Made by a program: the position numbers and the translations under genes | Shown: positions 43,154-51,420 of the stretch, piece after piece | Position numbering within the stretch: the first letter of the stretch is position 1 | How the letters are laid out: the number at the start of each line of letters is the position of its first letter | Source: Collinsella sp. | Lineage (GTDB): Bacteria > Actinomycetota > Coriobacteriia > Coriobacteriales > Coriobacteriaceae | DNA length: 64,000 nt | Direction of reading: 5' to 3' | NCBI GenBank assembly: GCA_019414245.1 | Contig: DXMK01000015.1 | Location: 62,001-126,000, forward strand | The notes under the pieces: model-generated | Seen by the model: only the letters and a program-made list of their open reading frames with translations | Told to the model about the DNA's origin: nothing | Database searches by the model: none

Positions 43154-44458
43154 CTACTGGTTGTCAGCAGCCGAGAAATCCATATCGAGCGAAGAAACGG
43201 CCCAGCCGATATGGTTGTCGGAGCGCACGAATTTGACGGTGTACTCCTGCTCGCCGCCCTTGGACAGCGATGCCTTCACCTTGGCGGTCGTCTCGGTCAT
43301 GGACTGATCCATGCCCTCGACGGACACGGTGGCACCCTGCGGAATCGAGGAGATGATCATCGACTTGGCGTCCTCGGACAGGCTCGAGGCCAGGCAAGAC
43401 TCGGCCTTTGCGGTGTCACCGTCGCCGGCAGCCTGGAACAGATCGGTAACGACAGACTCCTGAGACGGGAAGCCAAAGCCTCGCGTGTAGGCAAAGCCCA
43501 GACCGCCCGCGGCAATCAAAATGAGCAGAAGCAGCACGATGAAGACTTTGAGACCTGTGTGGCGATGGCGACGACGGACCTTGGCCTGCTTACGATCCTG
43601 ACGGTCCTGCTGGACCATCTCGGACTCGGACAGCGTAAAGAAGCCGGTGTCCGAGGGATCGGGCATAAACTGACCGGTCGCGCCCGTAGGATCGAGCGGA
43701 TCGACGGCAGGAGCGTCCATCGCGGGCGCCGGAGCCGTGGCCATAGCCGTCTGGGCAGACAGCGCGGCAAGCGAATCGTGCACGCGGGCAAGCTCATCGG
43801 CCTGCTCGGAGGTGAACTGGTAGATGCCATCGGCAGTAGCGGCGTTAAAGGCGTCGAGTGCGTCGGAGGGACGGCCGGCGGCAGAAAGCGCCTGACCCAT
43901 GCCGGCGTTGAGCGCACGCGTGTCGTCGCGGGGGCCGGCAAAGTCGATAGCCGTGCGGTAGGTCTCCACGGCATCCGCCGGACGGCCGAGCTTAATGAAG
44001 CAACGACCGAGCTCGCCGAGTGCGGCGGCAGGAGCCGGATTGGCGCCGTCGATGGCAGCCTGACGGAAGGCGGTTCCTGCGTTGGCATAGTCGCCCGACT
44101 GGAACAGCGCATTGCCCAGGCCCAGATAGGCCTTGAACGGCGTGGCATAGGAAGCATCCTGCGTAGCAGCAGAGAACGCCTGAGCGGCCGTCGTGTAGTC
44201 GCCCACGGCGGCAAGCGCCTTGCCGCGGTTGGTGAGCAGCGCGCCGCGCTTGCCGTAGGTGCCGTCGTTGAGGGCGGCGGCATAGGCCTCGGCGGCCTCG
44301 GCATACATGCCCAGGTGCATCAAGGCGTTGCCACGAAGGTGATCGGCCTCGCCCATAATCTCATCGGGAGTCTTTGCCGCCCCAAGCATCTGGGCTGCAG
44401 CGGAAAAATCACCCGCGCGGTAAGCGGCGCGGCCCTGTTGGATCAGCTGGCTATTCAA
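43154..44458 (-). CDS. Tetratricopeptide-repeat protein with single membrane helix
   Basis: The N-terminal 240 residues contain about six TPR-like helix pairs (AAYRAGDFSAAAQMLG, HLGMYAEAAEAYAAAL, AAVGDYTTAAQAFSAA, SGDYANAGTAFRQA, LGRPADAVETYRTA). A basic stretch (RQDRKQAKVRRRHRH) precedes one membrane helix near 305-327, so the repeats are cytoplasmic and a roughly 100-residue C-terminal domain is outside. That domain resembles DUF4878/lumazine-like lipoprotein folds only vaguely. TTG 44458 has GGGGA 5 nt upstream. Role unknown; possibly envelope-related given the mre neighbours. Confidence 0.8.
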   Translation of the reverse strand: MNSQLIQQGRAAYRAGDFSAAAQMLGAAKTPDEIMGEADHLRGNALMHLGMYAEAAEAYAAALNDGTYGKRGALLTNRGKALAAVGDYTTAAQAFSAATQDASYATPFKAYLGLGNALFQSGDYANAGTAFRQAAIDGANPAPAAALGELGRCFIKLGRPADAVETYRTAIDFAGPRDDTRALNAGMGQALSAAGRPSDALDAFNAATADGIYQFTSEQADELARVHDSLAALSAQTAMATAPAPAMDAPAVDPLDPTGATGQFMPDPSDTGFFTLSESEMVQQDRQDRKQAKVRRRHRHTGLKVFIVLLLLILIAAGGLGFAYTRGFGFPSQESVVTDLFQAAGDGDTAKAESCLASSLSEDAKSMIISSIPQGATVSVEGMDQSMTETTAKVKASLSKGGEQEYTVKFVRSDNHIGWAVSSLDMDFSAADNQ

Positions 44459-44469
44459 GGAAGTCCCCT

Positions 44470-45012
44470 TTACTCGTGAACGATCTCGACATGGACGATC
44501 TCGTCGCCGGCACGCAGCTGCGAAATCACATCGAGACCCTCGACCGTGGTACCAAAGACGGTGTAACCGGAATCGAGGTTATGCTGGGCACCCAGGCAGA
44601 AGTAGAACTGCGAACCCGCGGAATCGGGGTCCATGGAGCGTGCCATGGCAAGGGCGCCATCGACATGGCTGTTGCGCGGATTGGTGGCAAACTCGCCCTT
44701 GATGCAGTAGCCGGGGCCACCGGTACCGGGCATGCCGTCGGGGCCCTCAAGACCGGCGGCGACGTCGGCGCCGGACATGTCGCGGGTATTGGGGTCGCCA
44801 CCTTGGATAACAAAACCGGGCACATAGCGATGGAACTTAAGGCCATCATAGAAACCCATCGTGGAAAGCTCGCAGAAGTTCGCGACATGAATGGGAGCGC
44901 CCTCGCCGTCAAACTTGACCTTGATGGTACCCTTCGACGTCTCGATTACGGCGCACTCGTCGCCGACAAGCTGATACTCGGGCGTGTAGAGCTCTTTCTT
45001 AAAACCAAACAT
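44470..45012 (-). CDS. Cyclophilin-type peptidyl-prolyl cis-trans isomerase
   Basis: Catalyses proline isomerisation during folding. Family motifs are FCELSTMGFYDGLKFHRYVPGFVIQGGDP, broken here as FYDGLKFHRYVPGFVIQGGD, and AMARSMDPDSAGSQFYFCLG; the catalytic Arg is in FHRYVPGF. No signal peptide is visible, so it is cytoplasmic. AGGAAGG precedes the ATG, and a promoter-like pair lies 40-70 nt upstream. 180 residues. It is probably co-transcribed with the TPR gene 12 nt downstream. Confidence 0.92.
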   Translation of the reverse strand: MFGFKKELYTPEYQLVGDECAVIETSKGTIKVKFDGEGAPIHVANFCELSTMGFYDGLKFHRYVPGFVIQGGDPNTRDMSGADVAAGLEGPDGMPGTGGPGYCIKGEFATNPRNSHVDGALAMARSMDPDSAGSQFYFCLGAQHNLDSGYTVFGTTVEGLDVISQLRAGDEIVHVEIVHE

Positions 45013-45051
45013 GTGGTTCCTTCCTCGTGCGTTTAAAGCATATTTGTACGA

Positions 45052-45081
45052 ATTGTAGCAATAAGCACGGGCTTACATCAA
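45052..45081 (-). promoter_or_regulatory. Promoter of the cyclophilin gene (TTGATG - 18 nt - TACAAT)
   Basis: TTGATG (45081-45076) and TACAAT (45057-45052) on the minus strand, 18-nt spacer, about 40 nt before the ATG. Confidence 0.6.
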
Positions 45082-45119
45082 TTGCGCACGTAGGTTATGC
45101 CGACTATGGCGAACTAATT

Positions 45120-46262
45120 TTAGGAACGCTGCTGCGGCTTCCAGGAACCCACATTGGCGTCGTACTGGTTCAGCGCGCTGTTGCCGCCCTGCGCGATGGG
45201 CGCCAGGATCTCGCTTTGGTGGGAACTCATCGACTCGCCATCGGGAATGGCCAGCGAGATATCCCAGCTCTGGCAGATCACGTCGACGCGCTCATACATC
45301 CACTCGGCAAGCTGCTTTAAGTGGGCGATGTCATCCGCATAGACCGTATCGTCCTGTACTTTCAGGTTGTTAAGCTCATCTTGCGTCTTTTTTATCTGGT
45401 CACGCAGGGCGTAGGCACTCTGCGACAGCTCCTGACGGGTGGACAGCGGCGTTCGGAGATAGCCGTTGTTAAAGGAATCGATGACCTCGCCGATCTGATC
45501 CTCGTCAGCATAGGACACGATGGTCTGATACAGACCGTCGAGCCTGGTATAGAGCTGATCATCGGTGAGCACGGTTTCTTCCTGGACCACCTCGGCAGAA
45601 TCGTCCTGCTTGGTATCGTCCTCAGTGGCCTCGCCCTTTTGACGCGTGGGGAAGGTGGTCTGTGCAGCTTGGCCAAACTGGTCGTAGAAGCCGGGCATAA
45701 CACCCATGGGATCGGTCGTCACGAACCAATAGGCACCGCCGCAAACGACGGCAAGGACCGCGATGACGATAAGCGGCTTGGGAATATGACGCTTGTGCTT
45801 GTGATAGGCGTCCTCGTCGGGGTGCACCTTGCGCTTGGGTTTTTGAGCATCGTCATGCAGGGAAACGGGCATGGGAATATCGACCTTGGGGAGACCGAAA
45901 TCCTTATCGAAAGCCGGCAGCACGCAGGTCTCATTGGGGTCGGCGGCGTCCGAAAGCACCGCAGCGGCAGAGGCCGGCGCATGCGGCACCTCGGTATCGA
46001 TCTGCTCTTGCGTTAGGCGCGGAAAGCCCGCCGTGCGGCCCGCTGCCAGGTCGGATGCGGCCGCGTCCTCGGAGAGGATACCCGGAGCGGGGCGTCCGCA
46101 TTTGGGGCACGTACGATCATGCGGAGAAAGACGGGCACCGCAGCCCTCGCAGAACACGAACTCGGTGTGCTCGGGGCCATCGCCCGGACCCACATAGGCG
46201 TTGCAGTAGGGGCAGAACGAGGCGCCGTCCTCGATAGTCTTAAGGCAATGCGGGCAGATCAC
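45120..46262 (-). CDS. Membrane protein with two N-terminal zinc ribbons, function unknown
   Basis: The first 60 residues carry two double-Cys zinc ribbons (CPHC...CPYC and CEGC...CPKC). A disordered Ala/Asp-rich region follows to about 160, then a Lys/His-rich patch and one membrane helix (PLIVIAVLAVVCGGAYWFV, about 165-183). The C-terminal 190 residues are helical and charged. GTG 46262 is chosen because AAGAGG lies 5 nt upstream and it places the first zinc Cys at residue 3; TTG codons up to 46292 are alternatives. The zinc-ribbon plus membrane-helix layout recurs in uncharacterised Actinobacterial and Firmicute proteins. No function can be assigned. Confidence 0.75.
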   Translation of the reverse strand: MICPHCLKTIEDGASFCPYCNAYVGPGDGPEHTEFVFCEGCGARLSPHDRTCPKCGRPAPGILSEDAAASDLAAGRTAGFPRLTQEQIDTEVPHAPASAAAVLSDAADPNETCVLPAFDKDFGLPKVDIPMPVSLHDDAQKPKRKVHPDEDAYHKHKRHIPKPLIVIAVLAVVCGGAYWFVTTDPMGVMPGFYDQFGQAAQTTFPTRQKGEATEDDTKQDDSAEVVQEETVLTDDQLYTRLDGLYQTIVSYADEDQIGEVIDSFNNGYLRTPLSTRQELSQSAYALRDQIKKTQDELNNLKVQDDTVYADDIAHLKQLAEWMYERVDVICQSWDISLAIPDGESMSSHQSEILAPIAQGGNSALNQYDANVGSWKPQQRS

Positions 46263-46365
46263 GGCATCCTCTTTTCGAAGCAATTCAAACAATCGAGGTT
46301 AGAGCATAACATCGCCACGGCCCCACAGGAACAAGGCACCAATTCAACATCGCCAGGGCGCGTAG

Positions 46366-49101
46366 CTACTTCTTCTTTTTGCTTGGCATCGAGACTTTGA
46401 TGCCTTGGGCGGACTTGGTCACGCGAGAGCGCTTGGCTCCGGTACTCTTCTTTTTCTTGGGCTGGGCCTGGGCCACGCCCTCGAGTGCGCGGGCCTCGGC
46501 CTCGCGAGCGGTGCGATCTTCGCGGCGCTGTGCCATGTCGGCGGCGACGCGCTTGGCAAAACGTTCGGCCGTCGATCCCGTCGAGCTCACCTTGCCGCCA
46601 CCGCGGCCCAGGCGGACGCGCACACCGCGGCCAAAACCAGTTGCGGCATGACGACGACGCGGCTTGAGCGAATCCATCATCGTGGCGAGCTTAAAGAACA
46701 CCGAGCAGGTAAAGACCACGATGACAGCCAAGATAACCATCTGGCCCATCGACAGGTTGGCAATAGACAGCAGCTCCGGGAATCCGATAACGCCCACCAA
46801 GATGCCGGCGACTACAAACACAAAGAGCACCACACGTAAGGGCGTGAGAGGCTGTGAGATGCGCCAGATCAGGCTGACGCTCGCCGCGCACGACGTAAGC
46901 AGGCACATCGTAGACAGCGTGAGCTGGCTAAAGCCAAACACGCGCGCCACAAAGATATCGAGCGCCGCAGCCAAAATGACCGCAATCGACGCCGGCAGTG
47001 CCCGCTTGAGTACGTTGCTCAAAAACGCACCCTTCACGCGAGCATTGTTGGGCTCCAGGCCCAACACAAAGCCCGGCGCGCCGATGCAGAAGAAGTTAAT
47101 GAGCGTCATCTGGATGGGCTCGAAGGGGTACGGCGGCAGCGCGATGCACAGCGCCGCCAGGCCCATCGAGAACAGCGTCTTGGTCAGGAACAGCGACGCC
47201 GAGCGCTGCAAGTTGTTGATGGAGCGACGGCCCTCGGCCACCACGGCGGGCATCGAGGCAAAATCATTGTCGACCAGCACGATCTCGGCCACGTTGCGCG
47301 CGGCATCGGAGCCGGCGGCCATGGCCACGGAGCAGTCTGCCTCCTTGAGCGCCAGCACGTCGTTGACGCCGTCGCCCGTCATGGCAACGGTATGGTCGCG
47401 ACGCTTGAGCGCCTGCACGAGCTCGCGCTTCTGTTGCGGGGTCACGCGGCCAAAGACGTGATAGCGGTCCACCGCCGCATCAATCTTGGACGGCGTATCG
47501 AGCGTCGTGGCGTCGACGTAGGCATCGGCCCCCGGAACGCCCACCACGCGCGCGATCGACGACACCGTGCGCGGGTCGTCGCCGCTGATCACGTTGAGGG
47601 TCACGCCCTGCTCGTTAAAGTAGCCGATGGTCTCGGCGGCCGAAGTGCGAATCTCATCGCGAATGGTCACAAAGCCCACGGGCTCGGCCTCGCCCGCCAT
47701 ATCGCCGTCGGGCGTAAAGCCGTCCACACGGGCCACCACAAGCACGCGGCAGGTGTCGGCAAGCTCGGCCACACGGTTCTCGACCTGCGCAAAGGCGCGC
47801 GCCGAAAGCACAAATTGCGCTGCGCCCATCACATAGGAGCCCTGCGCAAACGAGGCGCCGCTCCACTTTTTAGACGACGAGAACGGAATGACCGCCAGCG
47901 GCTCGGACACCTCGACCGGGCGGTCGGCGTAGTAGTTGAGCAGCGCCTGACAGGTCTCGTTGGCGTCTGCCGAGGTGGCACGCGCTACGTTGGCAAGCGC
48001 AAAATCGAGGACCGTGGTCTCGACGGGGACAGCTGCCTCGTCCGAGTCCGCGCCAAAGCCAACGCCCTCAACAGGCAGCGGGTAGGTACCCTCGACCTCC
48101 ATACGGCCCGAGGTAATGGTGCCCGTCTTGTCCAGGCACAGCACGTCGACGCGCGCGAGCGTCTCGATACAGTAGAGCTGCTGCGCGAGTACCTTGCGGC
48201 GCGCCAGGCGCACCGTGGCGATGGCAAGCACCGACGAAGTCAGCAGCACCAGGCCCTGCGGAATCATGCCCAAAAGAGCGCCCACCGTAGACAGCAGCGC
48301 CGACGAAGGCACGCGACCGGCAAGCAGCTCGGAAAAACACCACGAAAGCGCGCTATCGCCCGGCGTACCGGCGGCATCCCACAGCTCGCTCACACTCGAG
48401 GCAAACAACGCCAAACCGAGCGGGATCATGATGATGCTCGCAAAGCGCACGATGGCGTTAAGCGCGTTCATGATCTCGGAATTGACCTTTTTGACGTACT
48501 TGGCCTCGTTGTTGATCTTGGCCACGTAGTTGTCGGCGCCAACATGGATCACGCGGGCGCGCAGCAGGCCCGAGTCGATAAAGCTGCCGCTCATGAGCTC
48601 GGAGCCGGGCTGCTTTTTGATGAGATCGCTCTCGCCCGTCAGCAGGCTCTCGTTCACGAGTGCCTCACCCGAAACCACCACGGCGTCGGCGGGAATCTGG
48701 TCGCCGCGCCCCAGGCGAATGATATCGTCGAGCACGATCTGGTCCAGGTCGAGCTCTACCTCGGCGCCGTCGCGCACCGCGATGGCCTTCTTAGAGGTGA
48801 GCAGCGTAAGCTTATCGACCATCCGCTTGGAGCGCATGGACTGGATGACGCCAATTGCCGTGTTCAAGAACACCACGAACAGGAACGTCAGGTTCTTAAA
48901 CGAACCGGTCAGCAACACCAAAATCGCCAAGACCACGTTGATCAAGTTAAACAGCGTGCAGAGGTTCTCGATGATGAGCTCGCGGACCGACTTGGTCTTG
49001 AGTTCCATGTTGCGGTTGATCTTACCGGCGGCGATGCGCTCCTCGACCTCGGCGGTCGAGAGTCCGTGCTCGATATCCGTTGCTGCCATACCTTGTCCCA
49101 T
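46366..49101 (-). CDS. CtpE-like cation-transporting P-type ATPase
   Basis: A P-type pump with the actuator TGES (SLLTGESDLIKK), phosphorylation motif CLDKTGTITSG, and the hinge TGDGVNDVLALKEADCSVAM. Gene length, MIPQGLVLLTSS in membrane helix 4 and the C-terminal helix block (PFEPIQMTLINFFCIGAPGFV) resemble CtpE-type pumps, some of which transport calcium. Relatives remembered by the annotator have PEGL where this protein has PQGL. The last 90 residues are highly basic and low-complexity. The longest open frame runs into the tRNA gene, so ATG 49101 or 49089 is the likely start; neither has a clear ribosome-binding site. Substrate is uncertain. Confidence 0.88.
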   Translation of the reverse strand: MGQGMAATDIEHGLSTAEVEERIAAGKINRNMELKTKSVRELIIENLCTLFNLINVVLAILVLLTGSFKNLTFLFVVFLNTAIGVIQSMRSKRMVDKLTLLTSKKAIAVRDGAEVELDLDQIVLDDIIRLGRGDQIPADAVVVSGEALVNESLLTGESDLIKKQPGSELMSGSFIDSGLLRARVIHVGADNYVAKINNEAKYVKKVNSEIMNALNAIVRFASIIMIPLGLALFASSVSELWDAAGTPGDSALSWCFSELLAGRVPSSALLSTVGALLGMIPQGLVLLTSSVLAIATVRLARRKVLAQQLYCIETLARVDVLCLDKTGTITSGRMEVEGTYPLPVEGVGFGADSDEAAVPVETTVLDFALANVARATSADANETCQALLNYYADRPVEVSEPLAVIPFSSSKKWSGASFAQGSYVMGAAQFVLSARAFAQVENRVAELADTCRVLVVARVDGFTPDGDMAGEAEPVGFVTIRDEIRTSAAETIGYFNEQGVTLNVISGDDPRTVSSIARVVGVPGADAYVDATTLDTPSKIDAAVDRYHVFGRVTPQQKRELVQALKRRDHTVAMTGDGVNDVLALKEADCSVAMAAGSDAARNVAEIVLVDNDFASMPAVVAEGRRSINNLQRSASLFLTKTLFSMGLAALCIALPPYPFEPIQMTLINFFCIGAPGFVLGLEPNNARVKGAFLSNVLKRALPASIAVILAAALDIFVARVFGFSQLTLSTMCLLTSCAASVSLIWRISQPLTPLRVVLFVFVVAGILVGVIGFPELLSIANLSMGQMVILAVIVVFTCSVFFKLATMMDSLKPRRRHAATGFGRGVRVRLGRGGGKVSSTGSTAERFAKRVAADMAQRREDRTAREAEARALEGVAQAQPKKKKSTGAKRSRVTKSAQGIKVSMPSKKKK

Positions 49102-49116
49102 CACGTCGCGTCGGTA

Positions 49117-49153
49117 TAAGAAAACCGCCCGGACCATGCGAGGTTCGGACGGT
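49117..49153 (-). terminator. Terminator after tRNA-Arg(CCG)
   Basis: Stem 49146-49153 with 49124-49131 (one wobble), extended around a loop, followed by TTTTCTT on the minus strand. It lies between the tRNA and the P-type ATPase start; TATACC (49118-49113) overlaps its T-tract and could be a -10 for the ATPase. Confidence 0.65.
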
Positions 49154-49167
49154 CTTACGTTCGAGGG

Positions 49168-49241
49168 TGCCCCATGTTGGATTCGAACCAACGGCCTTCT
49201 GCTCCGGAGGCAGACGCTCTAATCCCCTGAGCTAATAGGGC
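49168..49241 (-). tRNA. tRNA-Arg (anticodon CCG)
   Basis: A full cloverleaf can be drawn: 7-bp acceptor stem (GCCCTAT with ATGGGGC, one G-U), D arm GCTC/GAGC, anticodon stem TCTGC/GCAGA with loop CTCCGGA (anticodon CCG, reading CGG), and T arm GTTGG/CCAAC with TTCGAAT loop. The 3' CCA is not encoded. Confidence 0.93.
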
Positions 49242-49252
49242 GAACGGTTGGC

Positions 49253-49282
49253 ATTATACCCAAGTGCGCCACGGGCTAACAA
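49253..49282 (-). promoter_or_regulatory. tRNA-Arg(CCG) promoter (TTGTTA - 18 nt - TATAAT)
   Basis: A perfect TATAAT (49258-49253) lies 12 nt before the tRNA 5' end on the minus strand, with TTGTTA (49282-49277) 18 nt further upstream. Confidence 0.75.
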
Positions 49283-49361
49283 AAGAATAGAAAAAGCTTT
49301 GCAATTACGTGGGAGACACGGCGCAGAGGCTCACCTTAGAACGCAAAAGTGAAACAATTAG

Positions 49362-49410
49362 TATAAACTCTCATGCACATATATAACGGCTCGCGATGCG
49401 GGCCGTTTTT
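49362..49410 (+). promoter_or_regulatory. aroF leader: TATAAA and attenuator-like terminator
   Basis: TATAAA (49362-49367) is the best -10 candidate; a -35 is not evident. A 9-bp stem (49386-49394 with 49398-49406) with a GAT loop and five T follows, ending 33 nt before the aroF ATG. As the divergent tRNA is transcribed the other way, this terminator can only act on transcripts heading into aroF. A 24-codon reading frame (49373-49447) begins at the predicted transcription start, spans the hairpin, and ends in a stop overlapping the aroF ATG. Confidence 0.6.
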
Positions 49411-49443
49411 GCAAGAGCTATCCATCGAGGTGAGAGGCACACC

Positions 49444-50466
49444 ATGATTGCGATTTTAAAGCAGAGCGCCAGCGACGAGGCCGTCGGCCATATCGTCAGC
49501 TGGATTGAGAAGAAGGGTCTCAAGACCGACGTCTCGCGCGGCGAGAACGAGACCATCATCGGCCTGGTGGGCGATACGACCAAGATCGACCCGTTCTTGC
49601 TCGAGTCCATGGATGTCGTCGAGCGCGTGCAGCGCGTCTCCGAGCCCTTTAAGCGTGCCAACCGCAAGTTCCACCCTGAGGACTCCGTCATCGACTGCGG
49701 CCACGGCGTCAAGATCGGCGGCGACCAGTTCCAGGTCATCGCCGGACCCTGCTCCGTCGAGGGCGAAAACCTCATTCGCATCGCACGCCGCGTAAAGGCC
49801 GCCGGCGCCACGATGCTGCGCGGTGGCGCCTACAAGCCCCGCACCTCCCCTTACGCCTACCAGGGCATGGGTCCCGCCGGCCTGGACCTGCTATGCGAGG
49901 CATCCGCCGAGCTCGACATGCCGATCGTCACCGAGATCATGGACCCGCGCGACGTGCAGGTCTTCTTGGATAAGAAGATCGACGTCATGCAGATCGGCGC
50001 CCGCAACGCGCAGAACTTCCCCCTGCTCAAGGAGGTCGGCAAGACCAAGACCCCGGTCCTGCTCAAGCGCGGCATGTCCGGCACGATCGATGAGTTGCTC
50101 ATGGCCGCCGAGTACATCATGAGCGAGGGCAACGACAACGTCATCCTGTGCGAGCGCGGCATCCGCACCTTCGAGACCCGCACCCGCAATACCTTCGACC
50201 TCAACGCCGTGCCGGTGCTGCACCACCTTTCGCACCTGCCCGTCGTCGCCGACCCCAGCCACGCCACCGGCTACACCCGCTATGTTGAGCCCATGGCGCT
50301 CGCCGCGACCGCCTGCGGTGCCAACGGCCTGGAAATCGAGGTCCACGACGAGCCGAGCCGCGCCTGGTCCGACGGCGCCCAGGCCCTCACCCCCGATCAG
50401 TTCGACGACACCATGCGCCGCATCCGCGCCATCCGCGAGGTTGTCTGCCAAGAGACCATGGAGTAG
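49444..50466 (+). CDS. aroF: 3-deoxy-7-phosphoheptulonate synthase (DAHP synthase, type I-beta with N-terminal ferredoxin-like domain)
   Basis: First step of the shikimate pathway: PEP plus erythrose 4-phosphate to DAHP. Residues 1-70 form an ACT/ferredoxin-like regulatory domain, as in Thermotoga-type enzymes that are feedback-inhibited by Tyr or Phe. The barrel carries VIAGPCSVEGE, LRGGAYKPRTSPYAYQG, IGARNAQNFPLLKEVG, LKRGMSGTIDELL and VVADPSHATG. ATG 49444 (340 residues) has GAGAGG about 7 nt upstream; the longer frame would run through the leader hairpin. First gene of the aromatic operon. Confidence 0.96.
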   Translation: MIAILKQSASDEAVGHIVSWIEKKGLKTDVSRGENETIIGLVGDTTKIDPFLLESMDVVERVQRVSEPFKRANRKFHPEDSVIDCGHGVKIGGDQFQVIAGPCSVEGENLIRIARRVKAAGATMLRGGAYKPRTSPYAYQGMGPAGLDLLCEASAELDMPIVTEIMDPRDVQVFLDKKIDVMQIGARNAQNFPLLKEVGKTKTPVLLKRGMSGTIDELLMAAEYIMSEGNDNVILCERGIRTFETRTRNTFDLNAVPVLHHLSHLPVVADPSHATGYTRYVEPMALAATACGANGLEIEVHDEPSRAWSDGAQALTPDQFDDTMRRIRAIREVVCQETME

Positions 50467-50469
50467 CCC

Positions 50470-51384
50470 ATGGGTACGGTGAGAAACGCGCGCGTTAACC
50501 AGGGCGGCCCCAAGTGCGCTGGCATCGTGGGCCTTGGCCTCATCGGCGGCAGTTTTGCCCGCGGCTATGCGCAGGCGGGCGTCCGCGTGCTGGCCTGGGA
50601 CCCCGATGACGATGTCATGACAGCCGCCAGCATGGGCACTGTCGCCGGAGAGCTCAACGACAAGACACTCGGCGAATGCGACATCATCGTCCTGGCTTGC
50701 TACCCCGAGGCCTGCATCGAGTGGCTCGAGGCGCACGCCCAAGCGCTCGCCGACGCCACCGACACCGAGGCCATCATGGGTCCCGTGGTGATCGACACCG
50801 TGGGCGTCAAGGGCATCGTGTGCGAACGTGCCTTTGAGCTTGCCCGCGAGCACGGCTTTTACTTTGTGGGCGCGCACCCCATGGCGGGCACGCAGTACTC
50901 GGGCTACGCACACTCCCGCGCCGACCTGTTCCAGGGCGCCCCGCTCGTGCTCGTGCCGCCCGCGGTGGACGACGCACTTAAGCTGGAGCTTTTGGGCCAG
51001 GTGCGCGAGATGGTGCGCCCCTTGGGCTTTGGCAAGTTCAGCGTGACCAGCGCCGCCGAGCACGACCGCGTCATCGCCTTCACGAGCCAGCTTGCGCACG
51101 TGGTATCCAACGCCTACGTCAAGAGCCCCACTGCCCAGGTCCACCACGGCTTTTCGGCCGGTAGCTACCGCGATCTCACCCGTGTGGCGCACCTCAATCC
51201 TCAGATGTGGTCCGAGCTCATGATCGACGACGCCGATGCGCTTGCCTTCGAGATCGACCATCTGATCGAATCGCTCGGCGCCTACAGCCGCGCCCTTAAG
51301 GACCGCGACCAGCGCTATCTGGAGAATCTCCTTGCCGAGGGCGACCGCATTAAGCGTGCACTCGACGACGAGGCCTCCCACTAG
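50470..51384 (+). CDS. tyrA: Prephenate dehydrogenase
   Basis: Oxidative decarboxylation of prephenate to 4-hydroxyphenylpyruvate (Tyr branch). NAD-binding GIVGLGLIGGSFARG near residue 18; the catalytic His is in VGAHPMAGTQYSGYAHS; LAHVVSNAY and GSYRDLTRVA are conserved. At 304 residues it lacks a C-terminal ACT domain, so Tyr feedback at this step is not evident. The ATG lies 3 nt after the aroF stop with GGAG overlapping it. Confidence 0.94.
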   Translation: MGTVRNARVNQGGPKCAGIVGLGLIGGSFARGYAQAGVRVLAWDPDDDVMTAASMGTVAGELNDKTLGECDIIVLACYPEACIEWLEAHAQALADATDTEAIMGPVVIDTVGVKGIVCERAFELAREHGFYFVGAHPMAGTQYSGYAHSRADLFQGAPLVLVPPAVDDALKLELLGQVREMVRPLGFGKFSVTSAAEHDRVIAFTSQLAHVVSNAYVKSPTAQVHHGFSAGSYRDLTRVAHLNPQMWSELMIDDADALAFEIDHLIESLGAYSRALKDRDQRYLENLLAEGDRIKRALDDEASH

Positions 51385-51420
51385 ACCACCTATCACGCCA
51401 GGTCGAAAGGACCATAGCTT

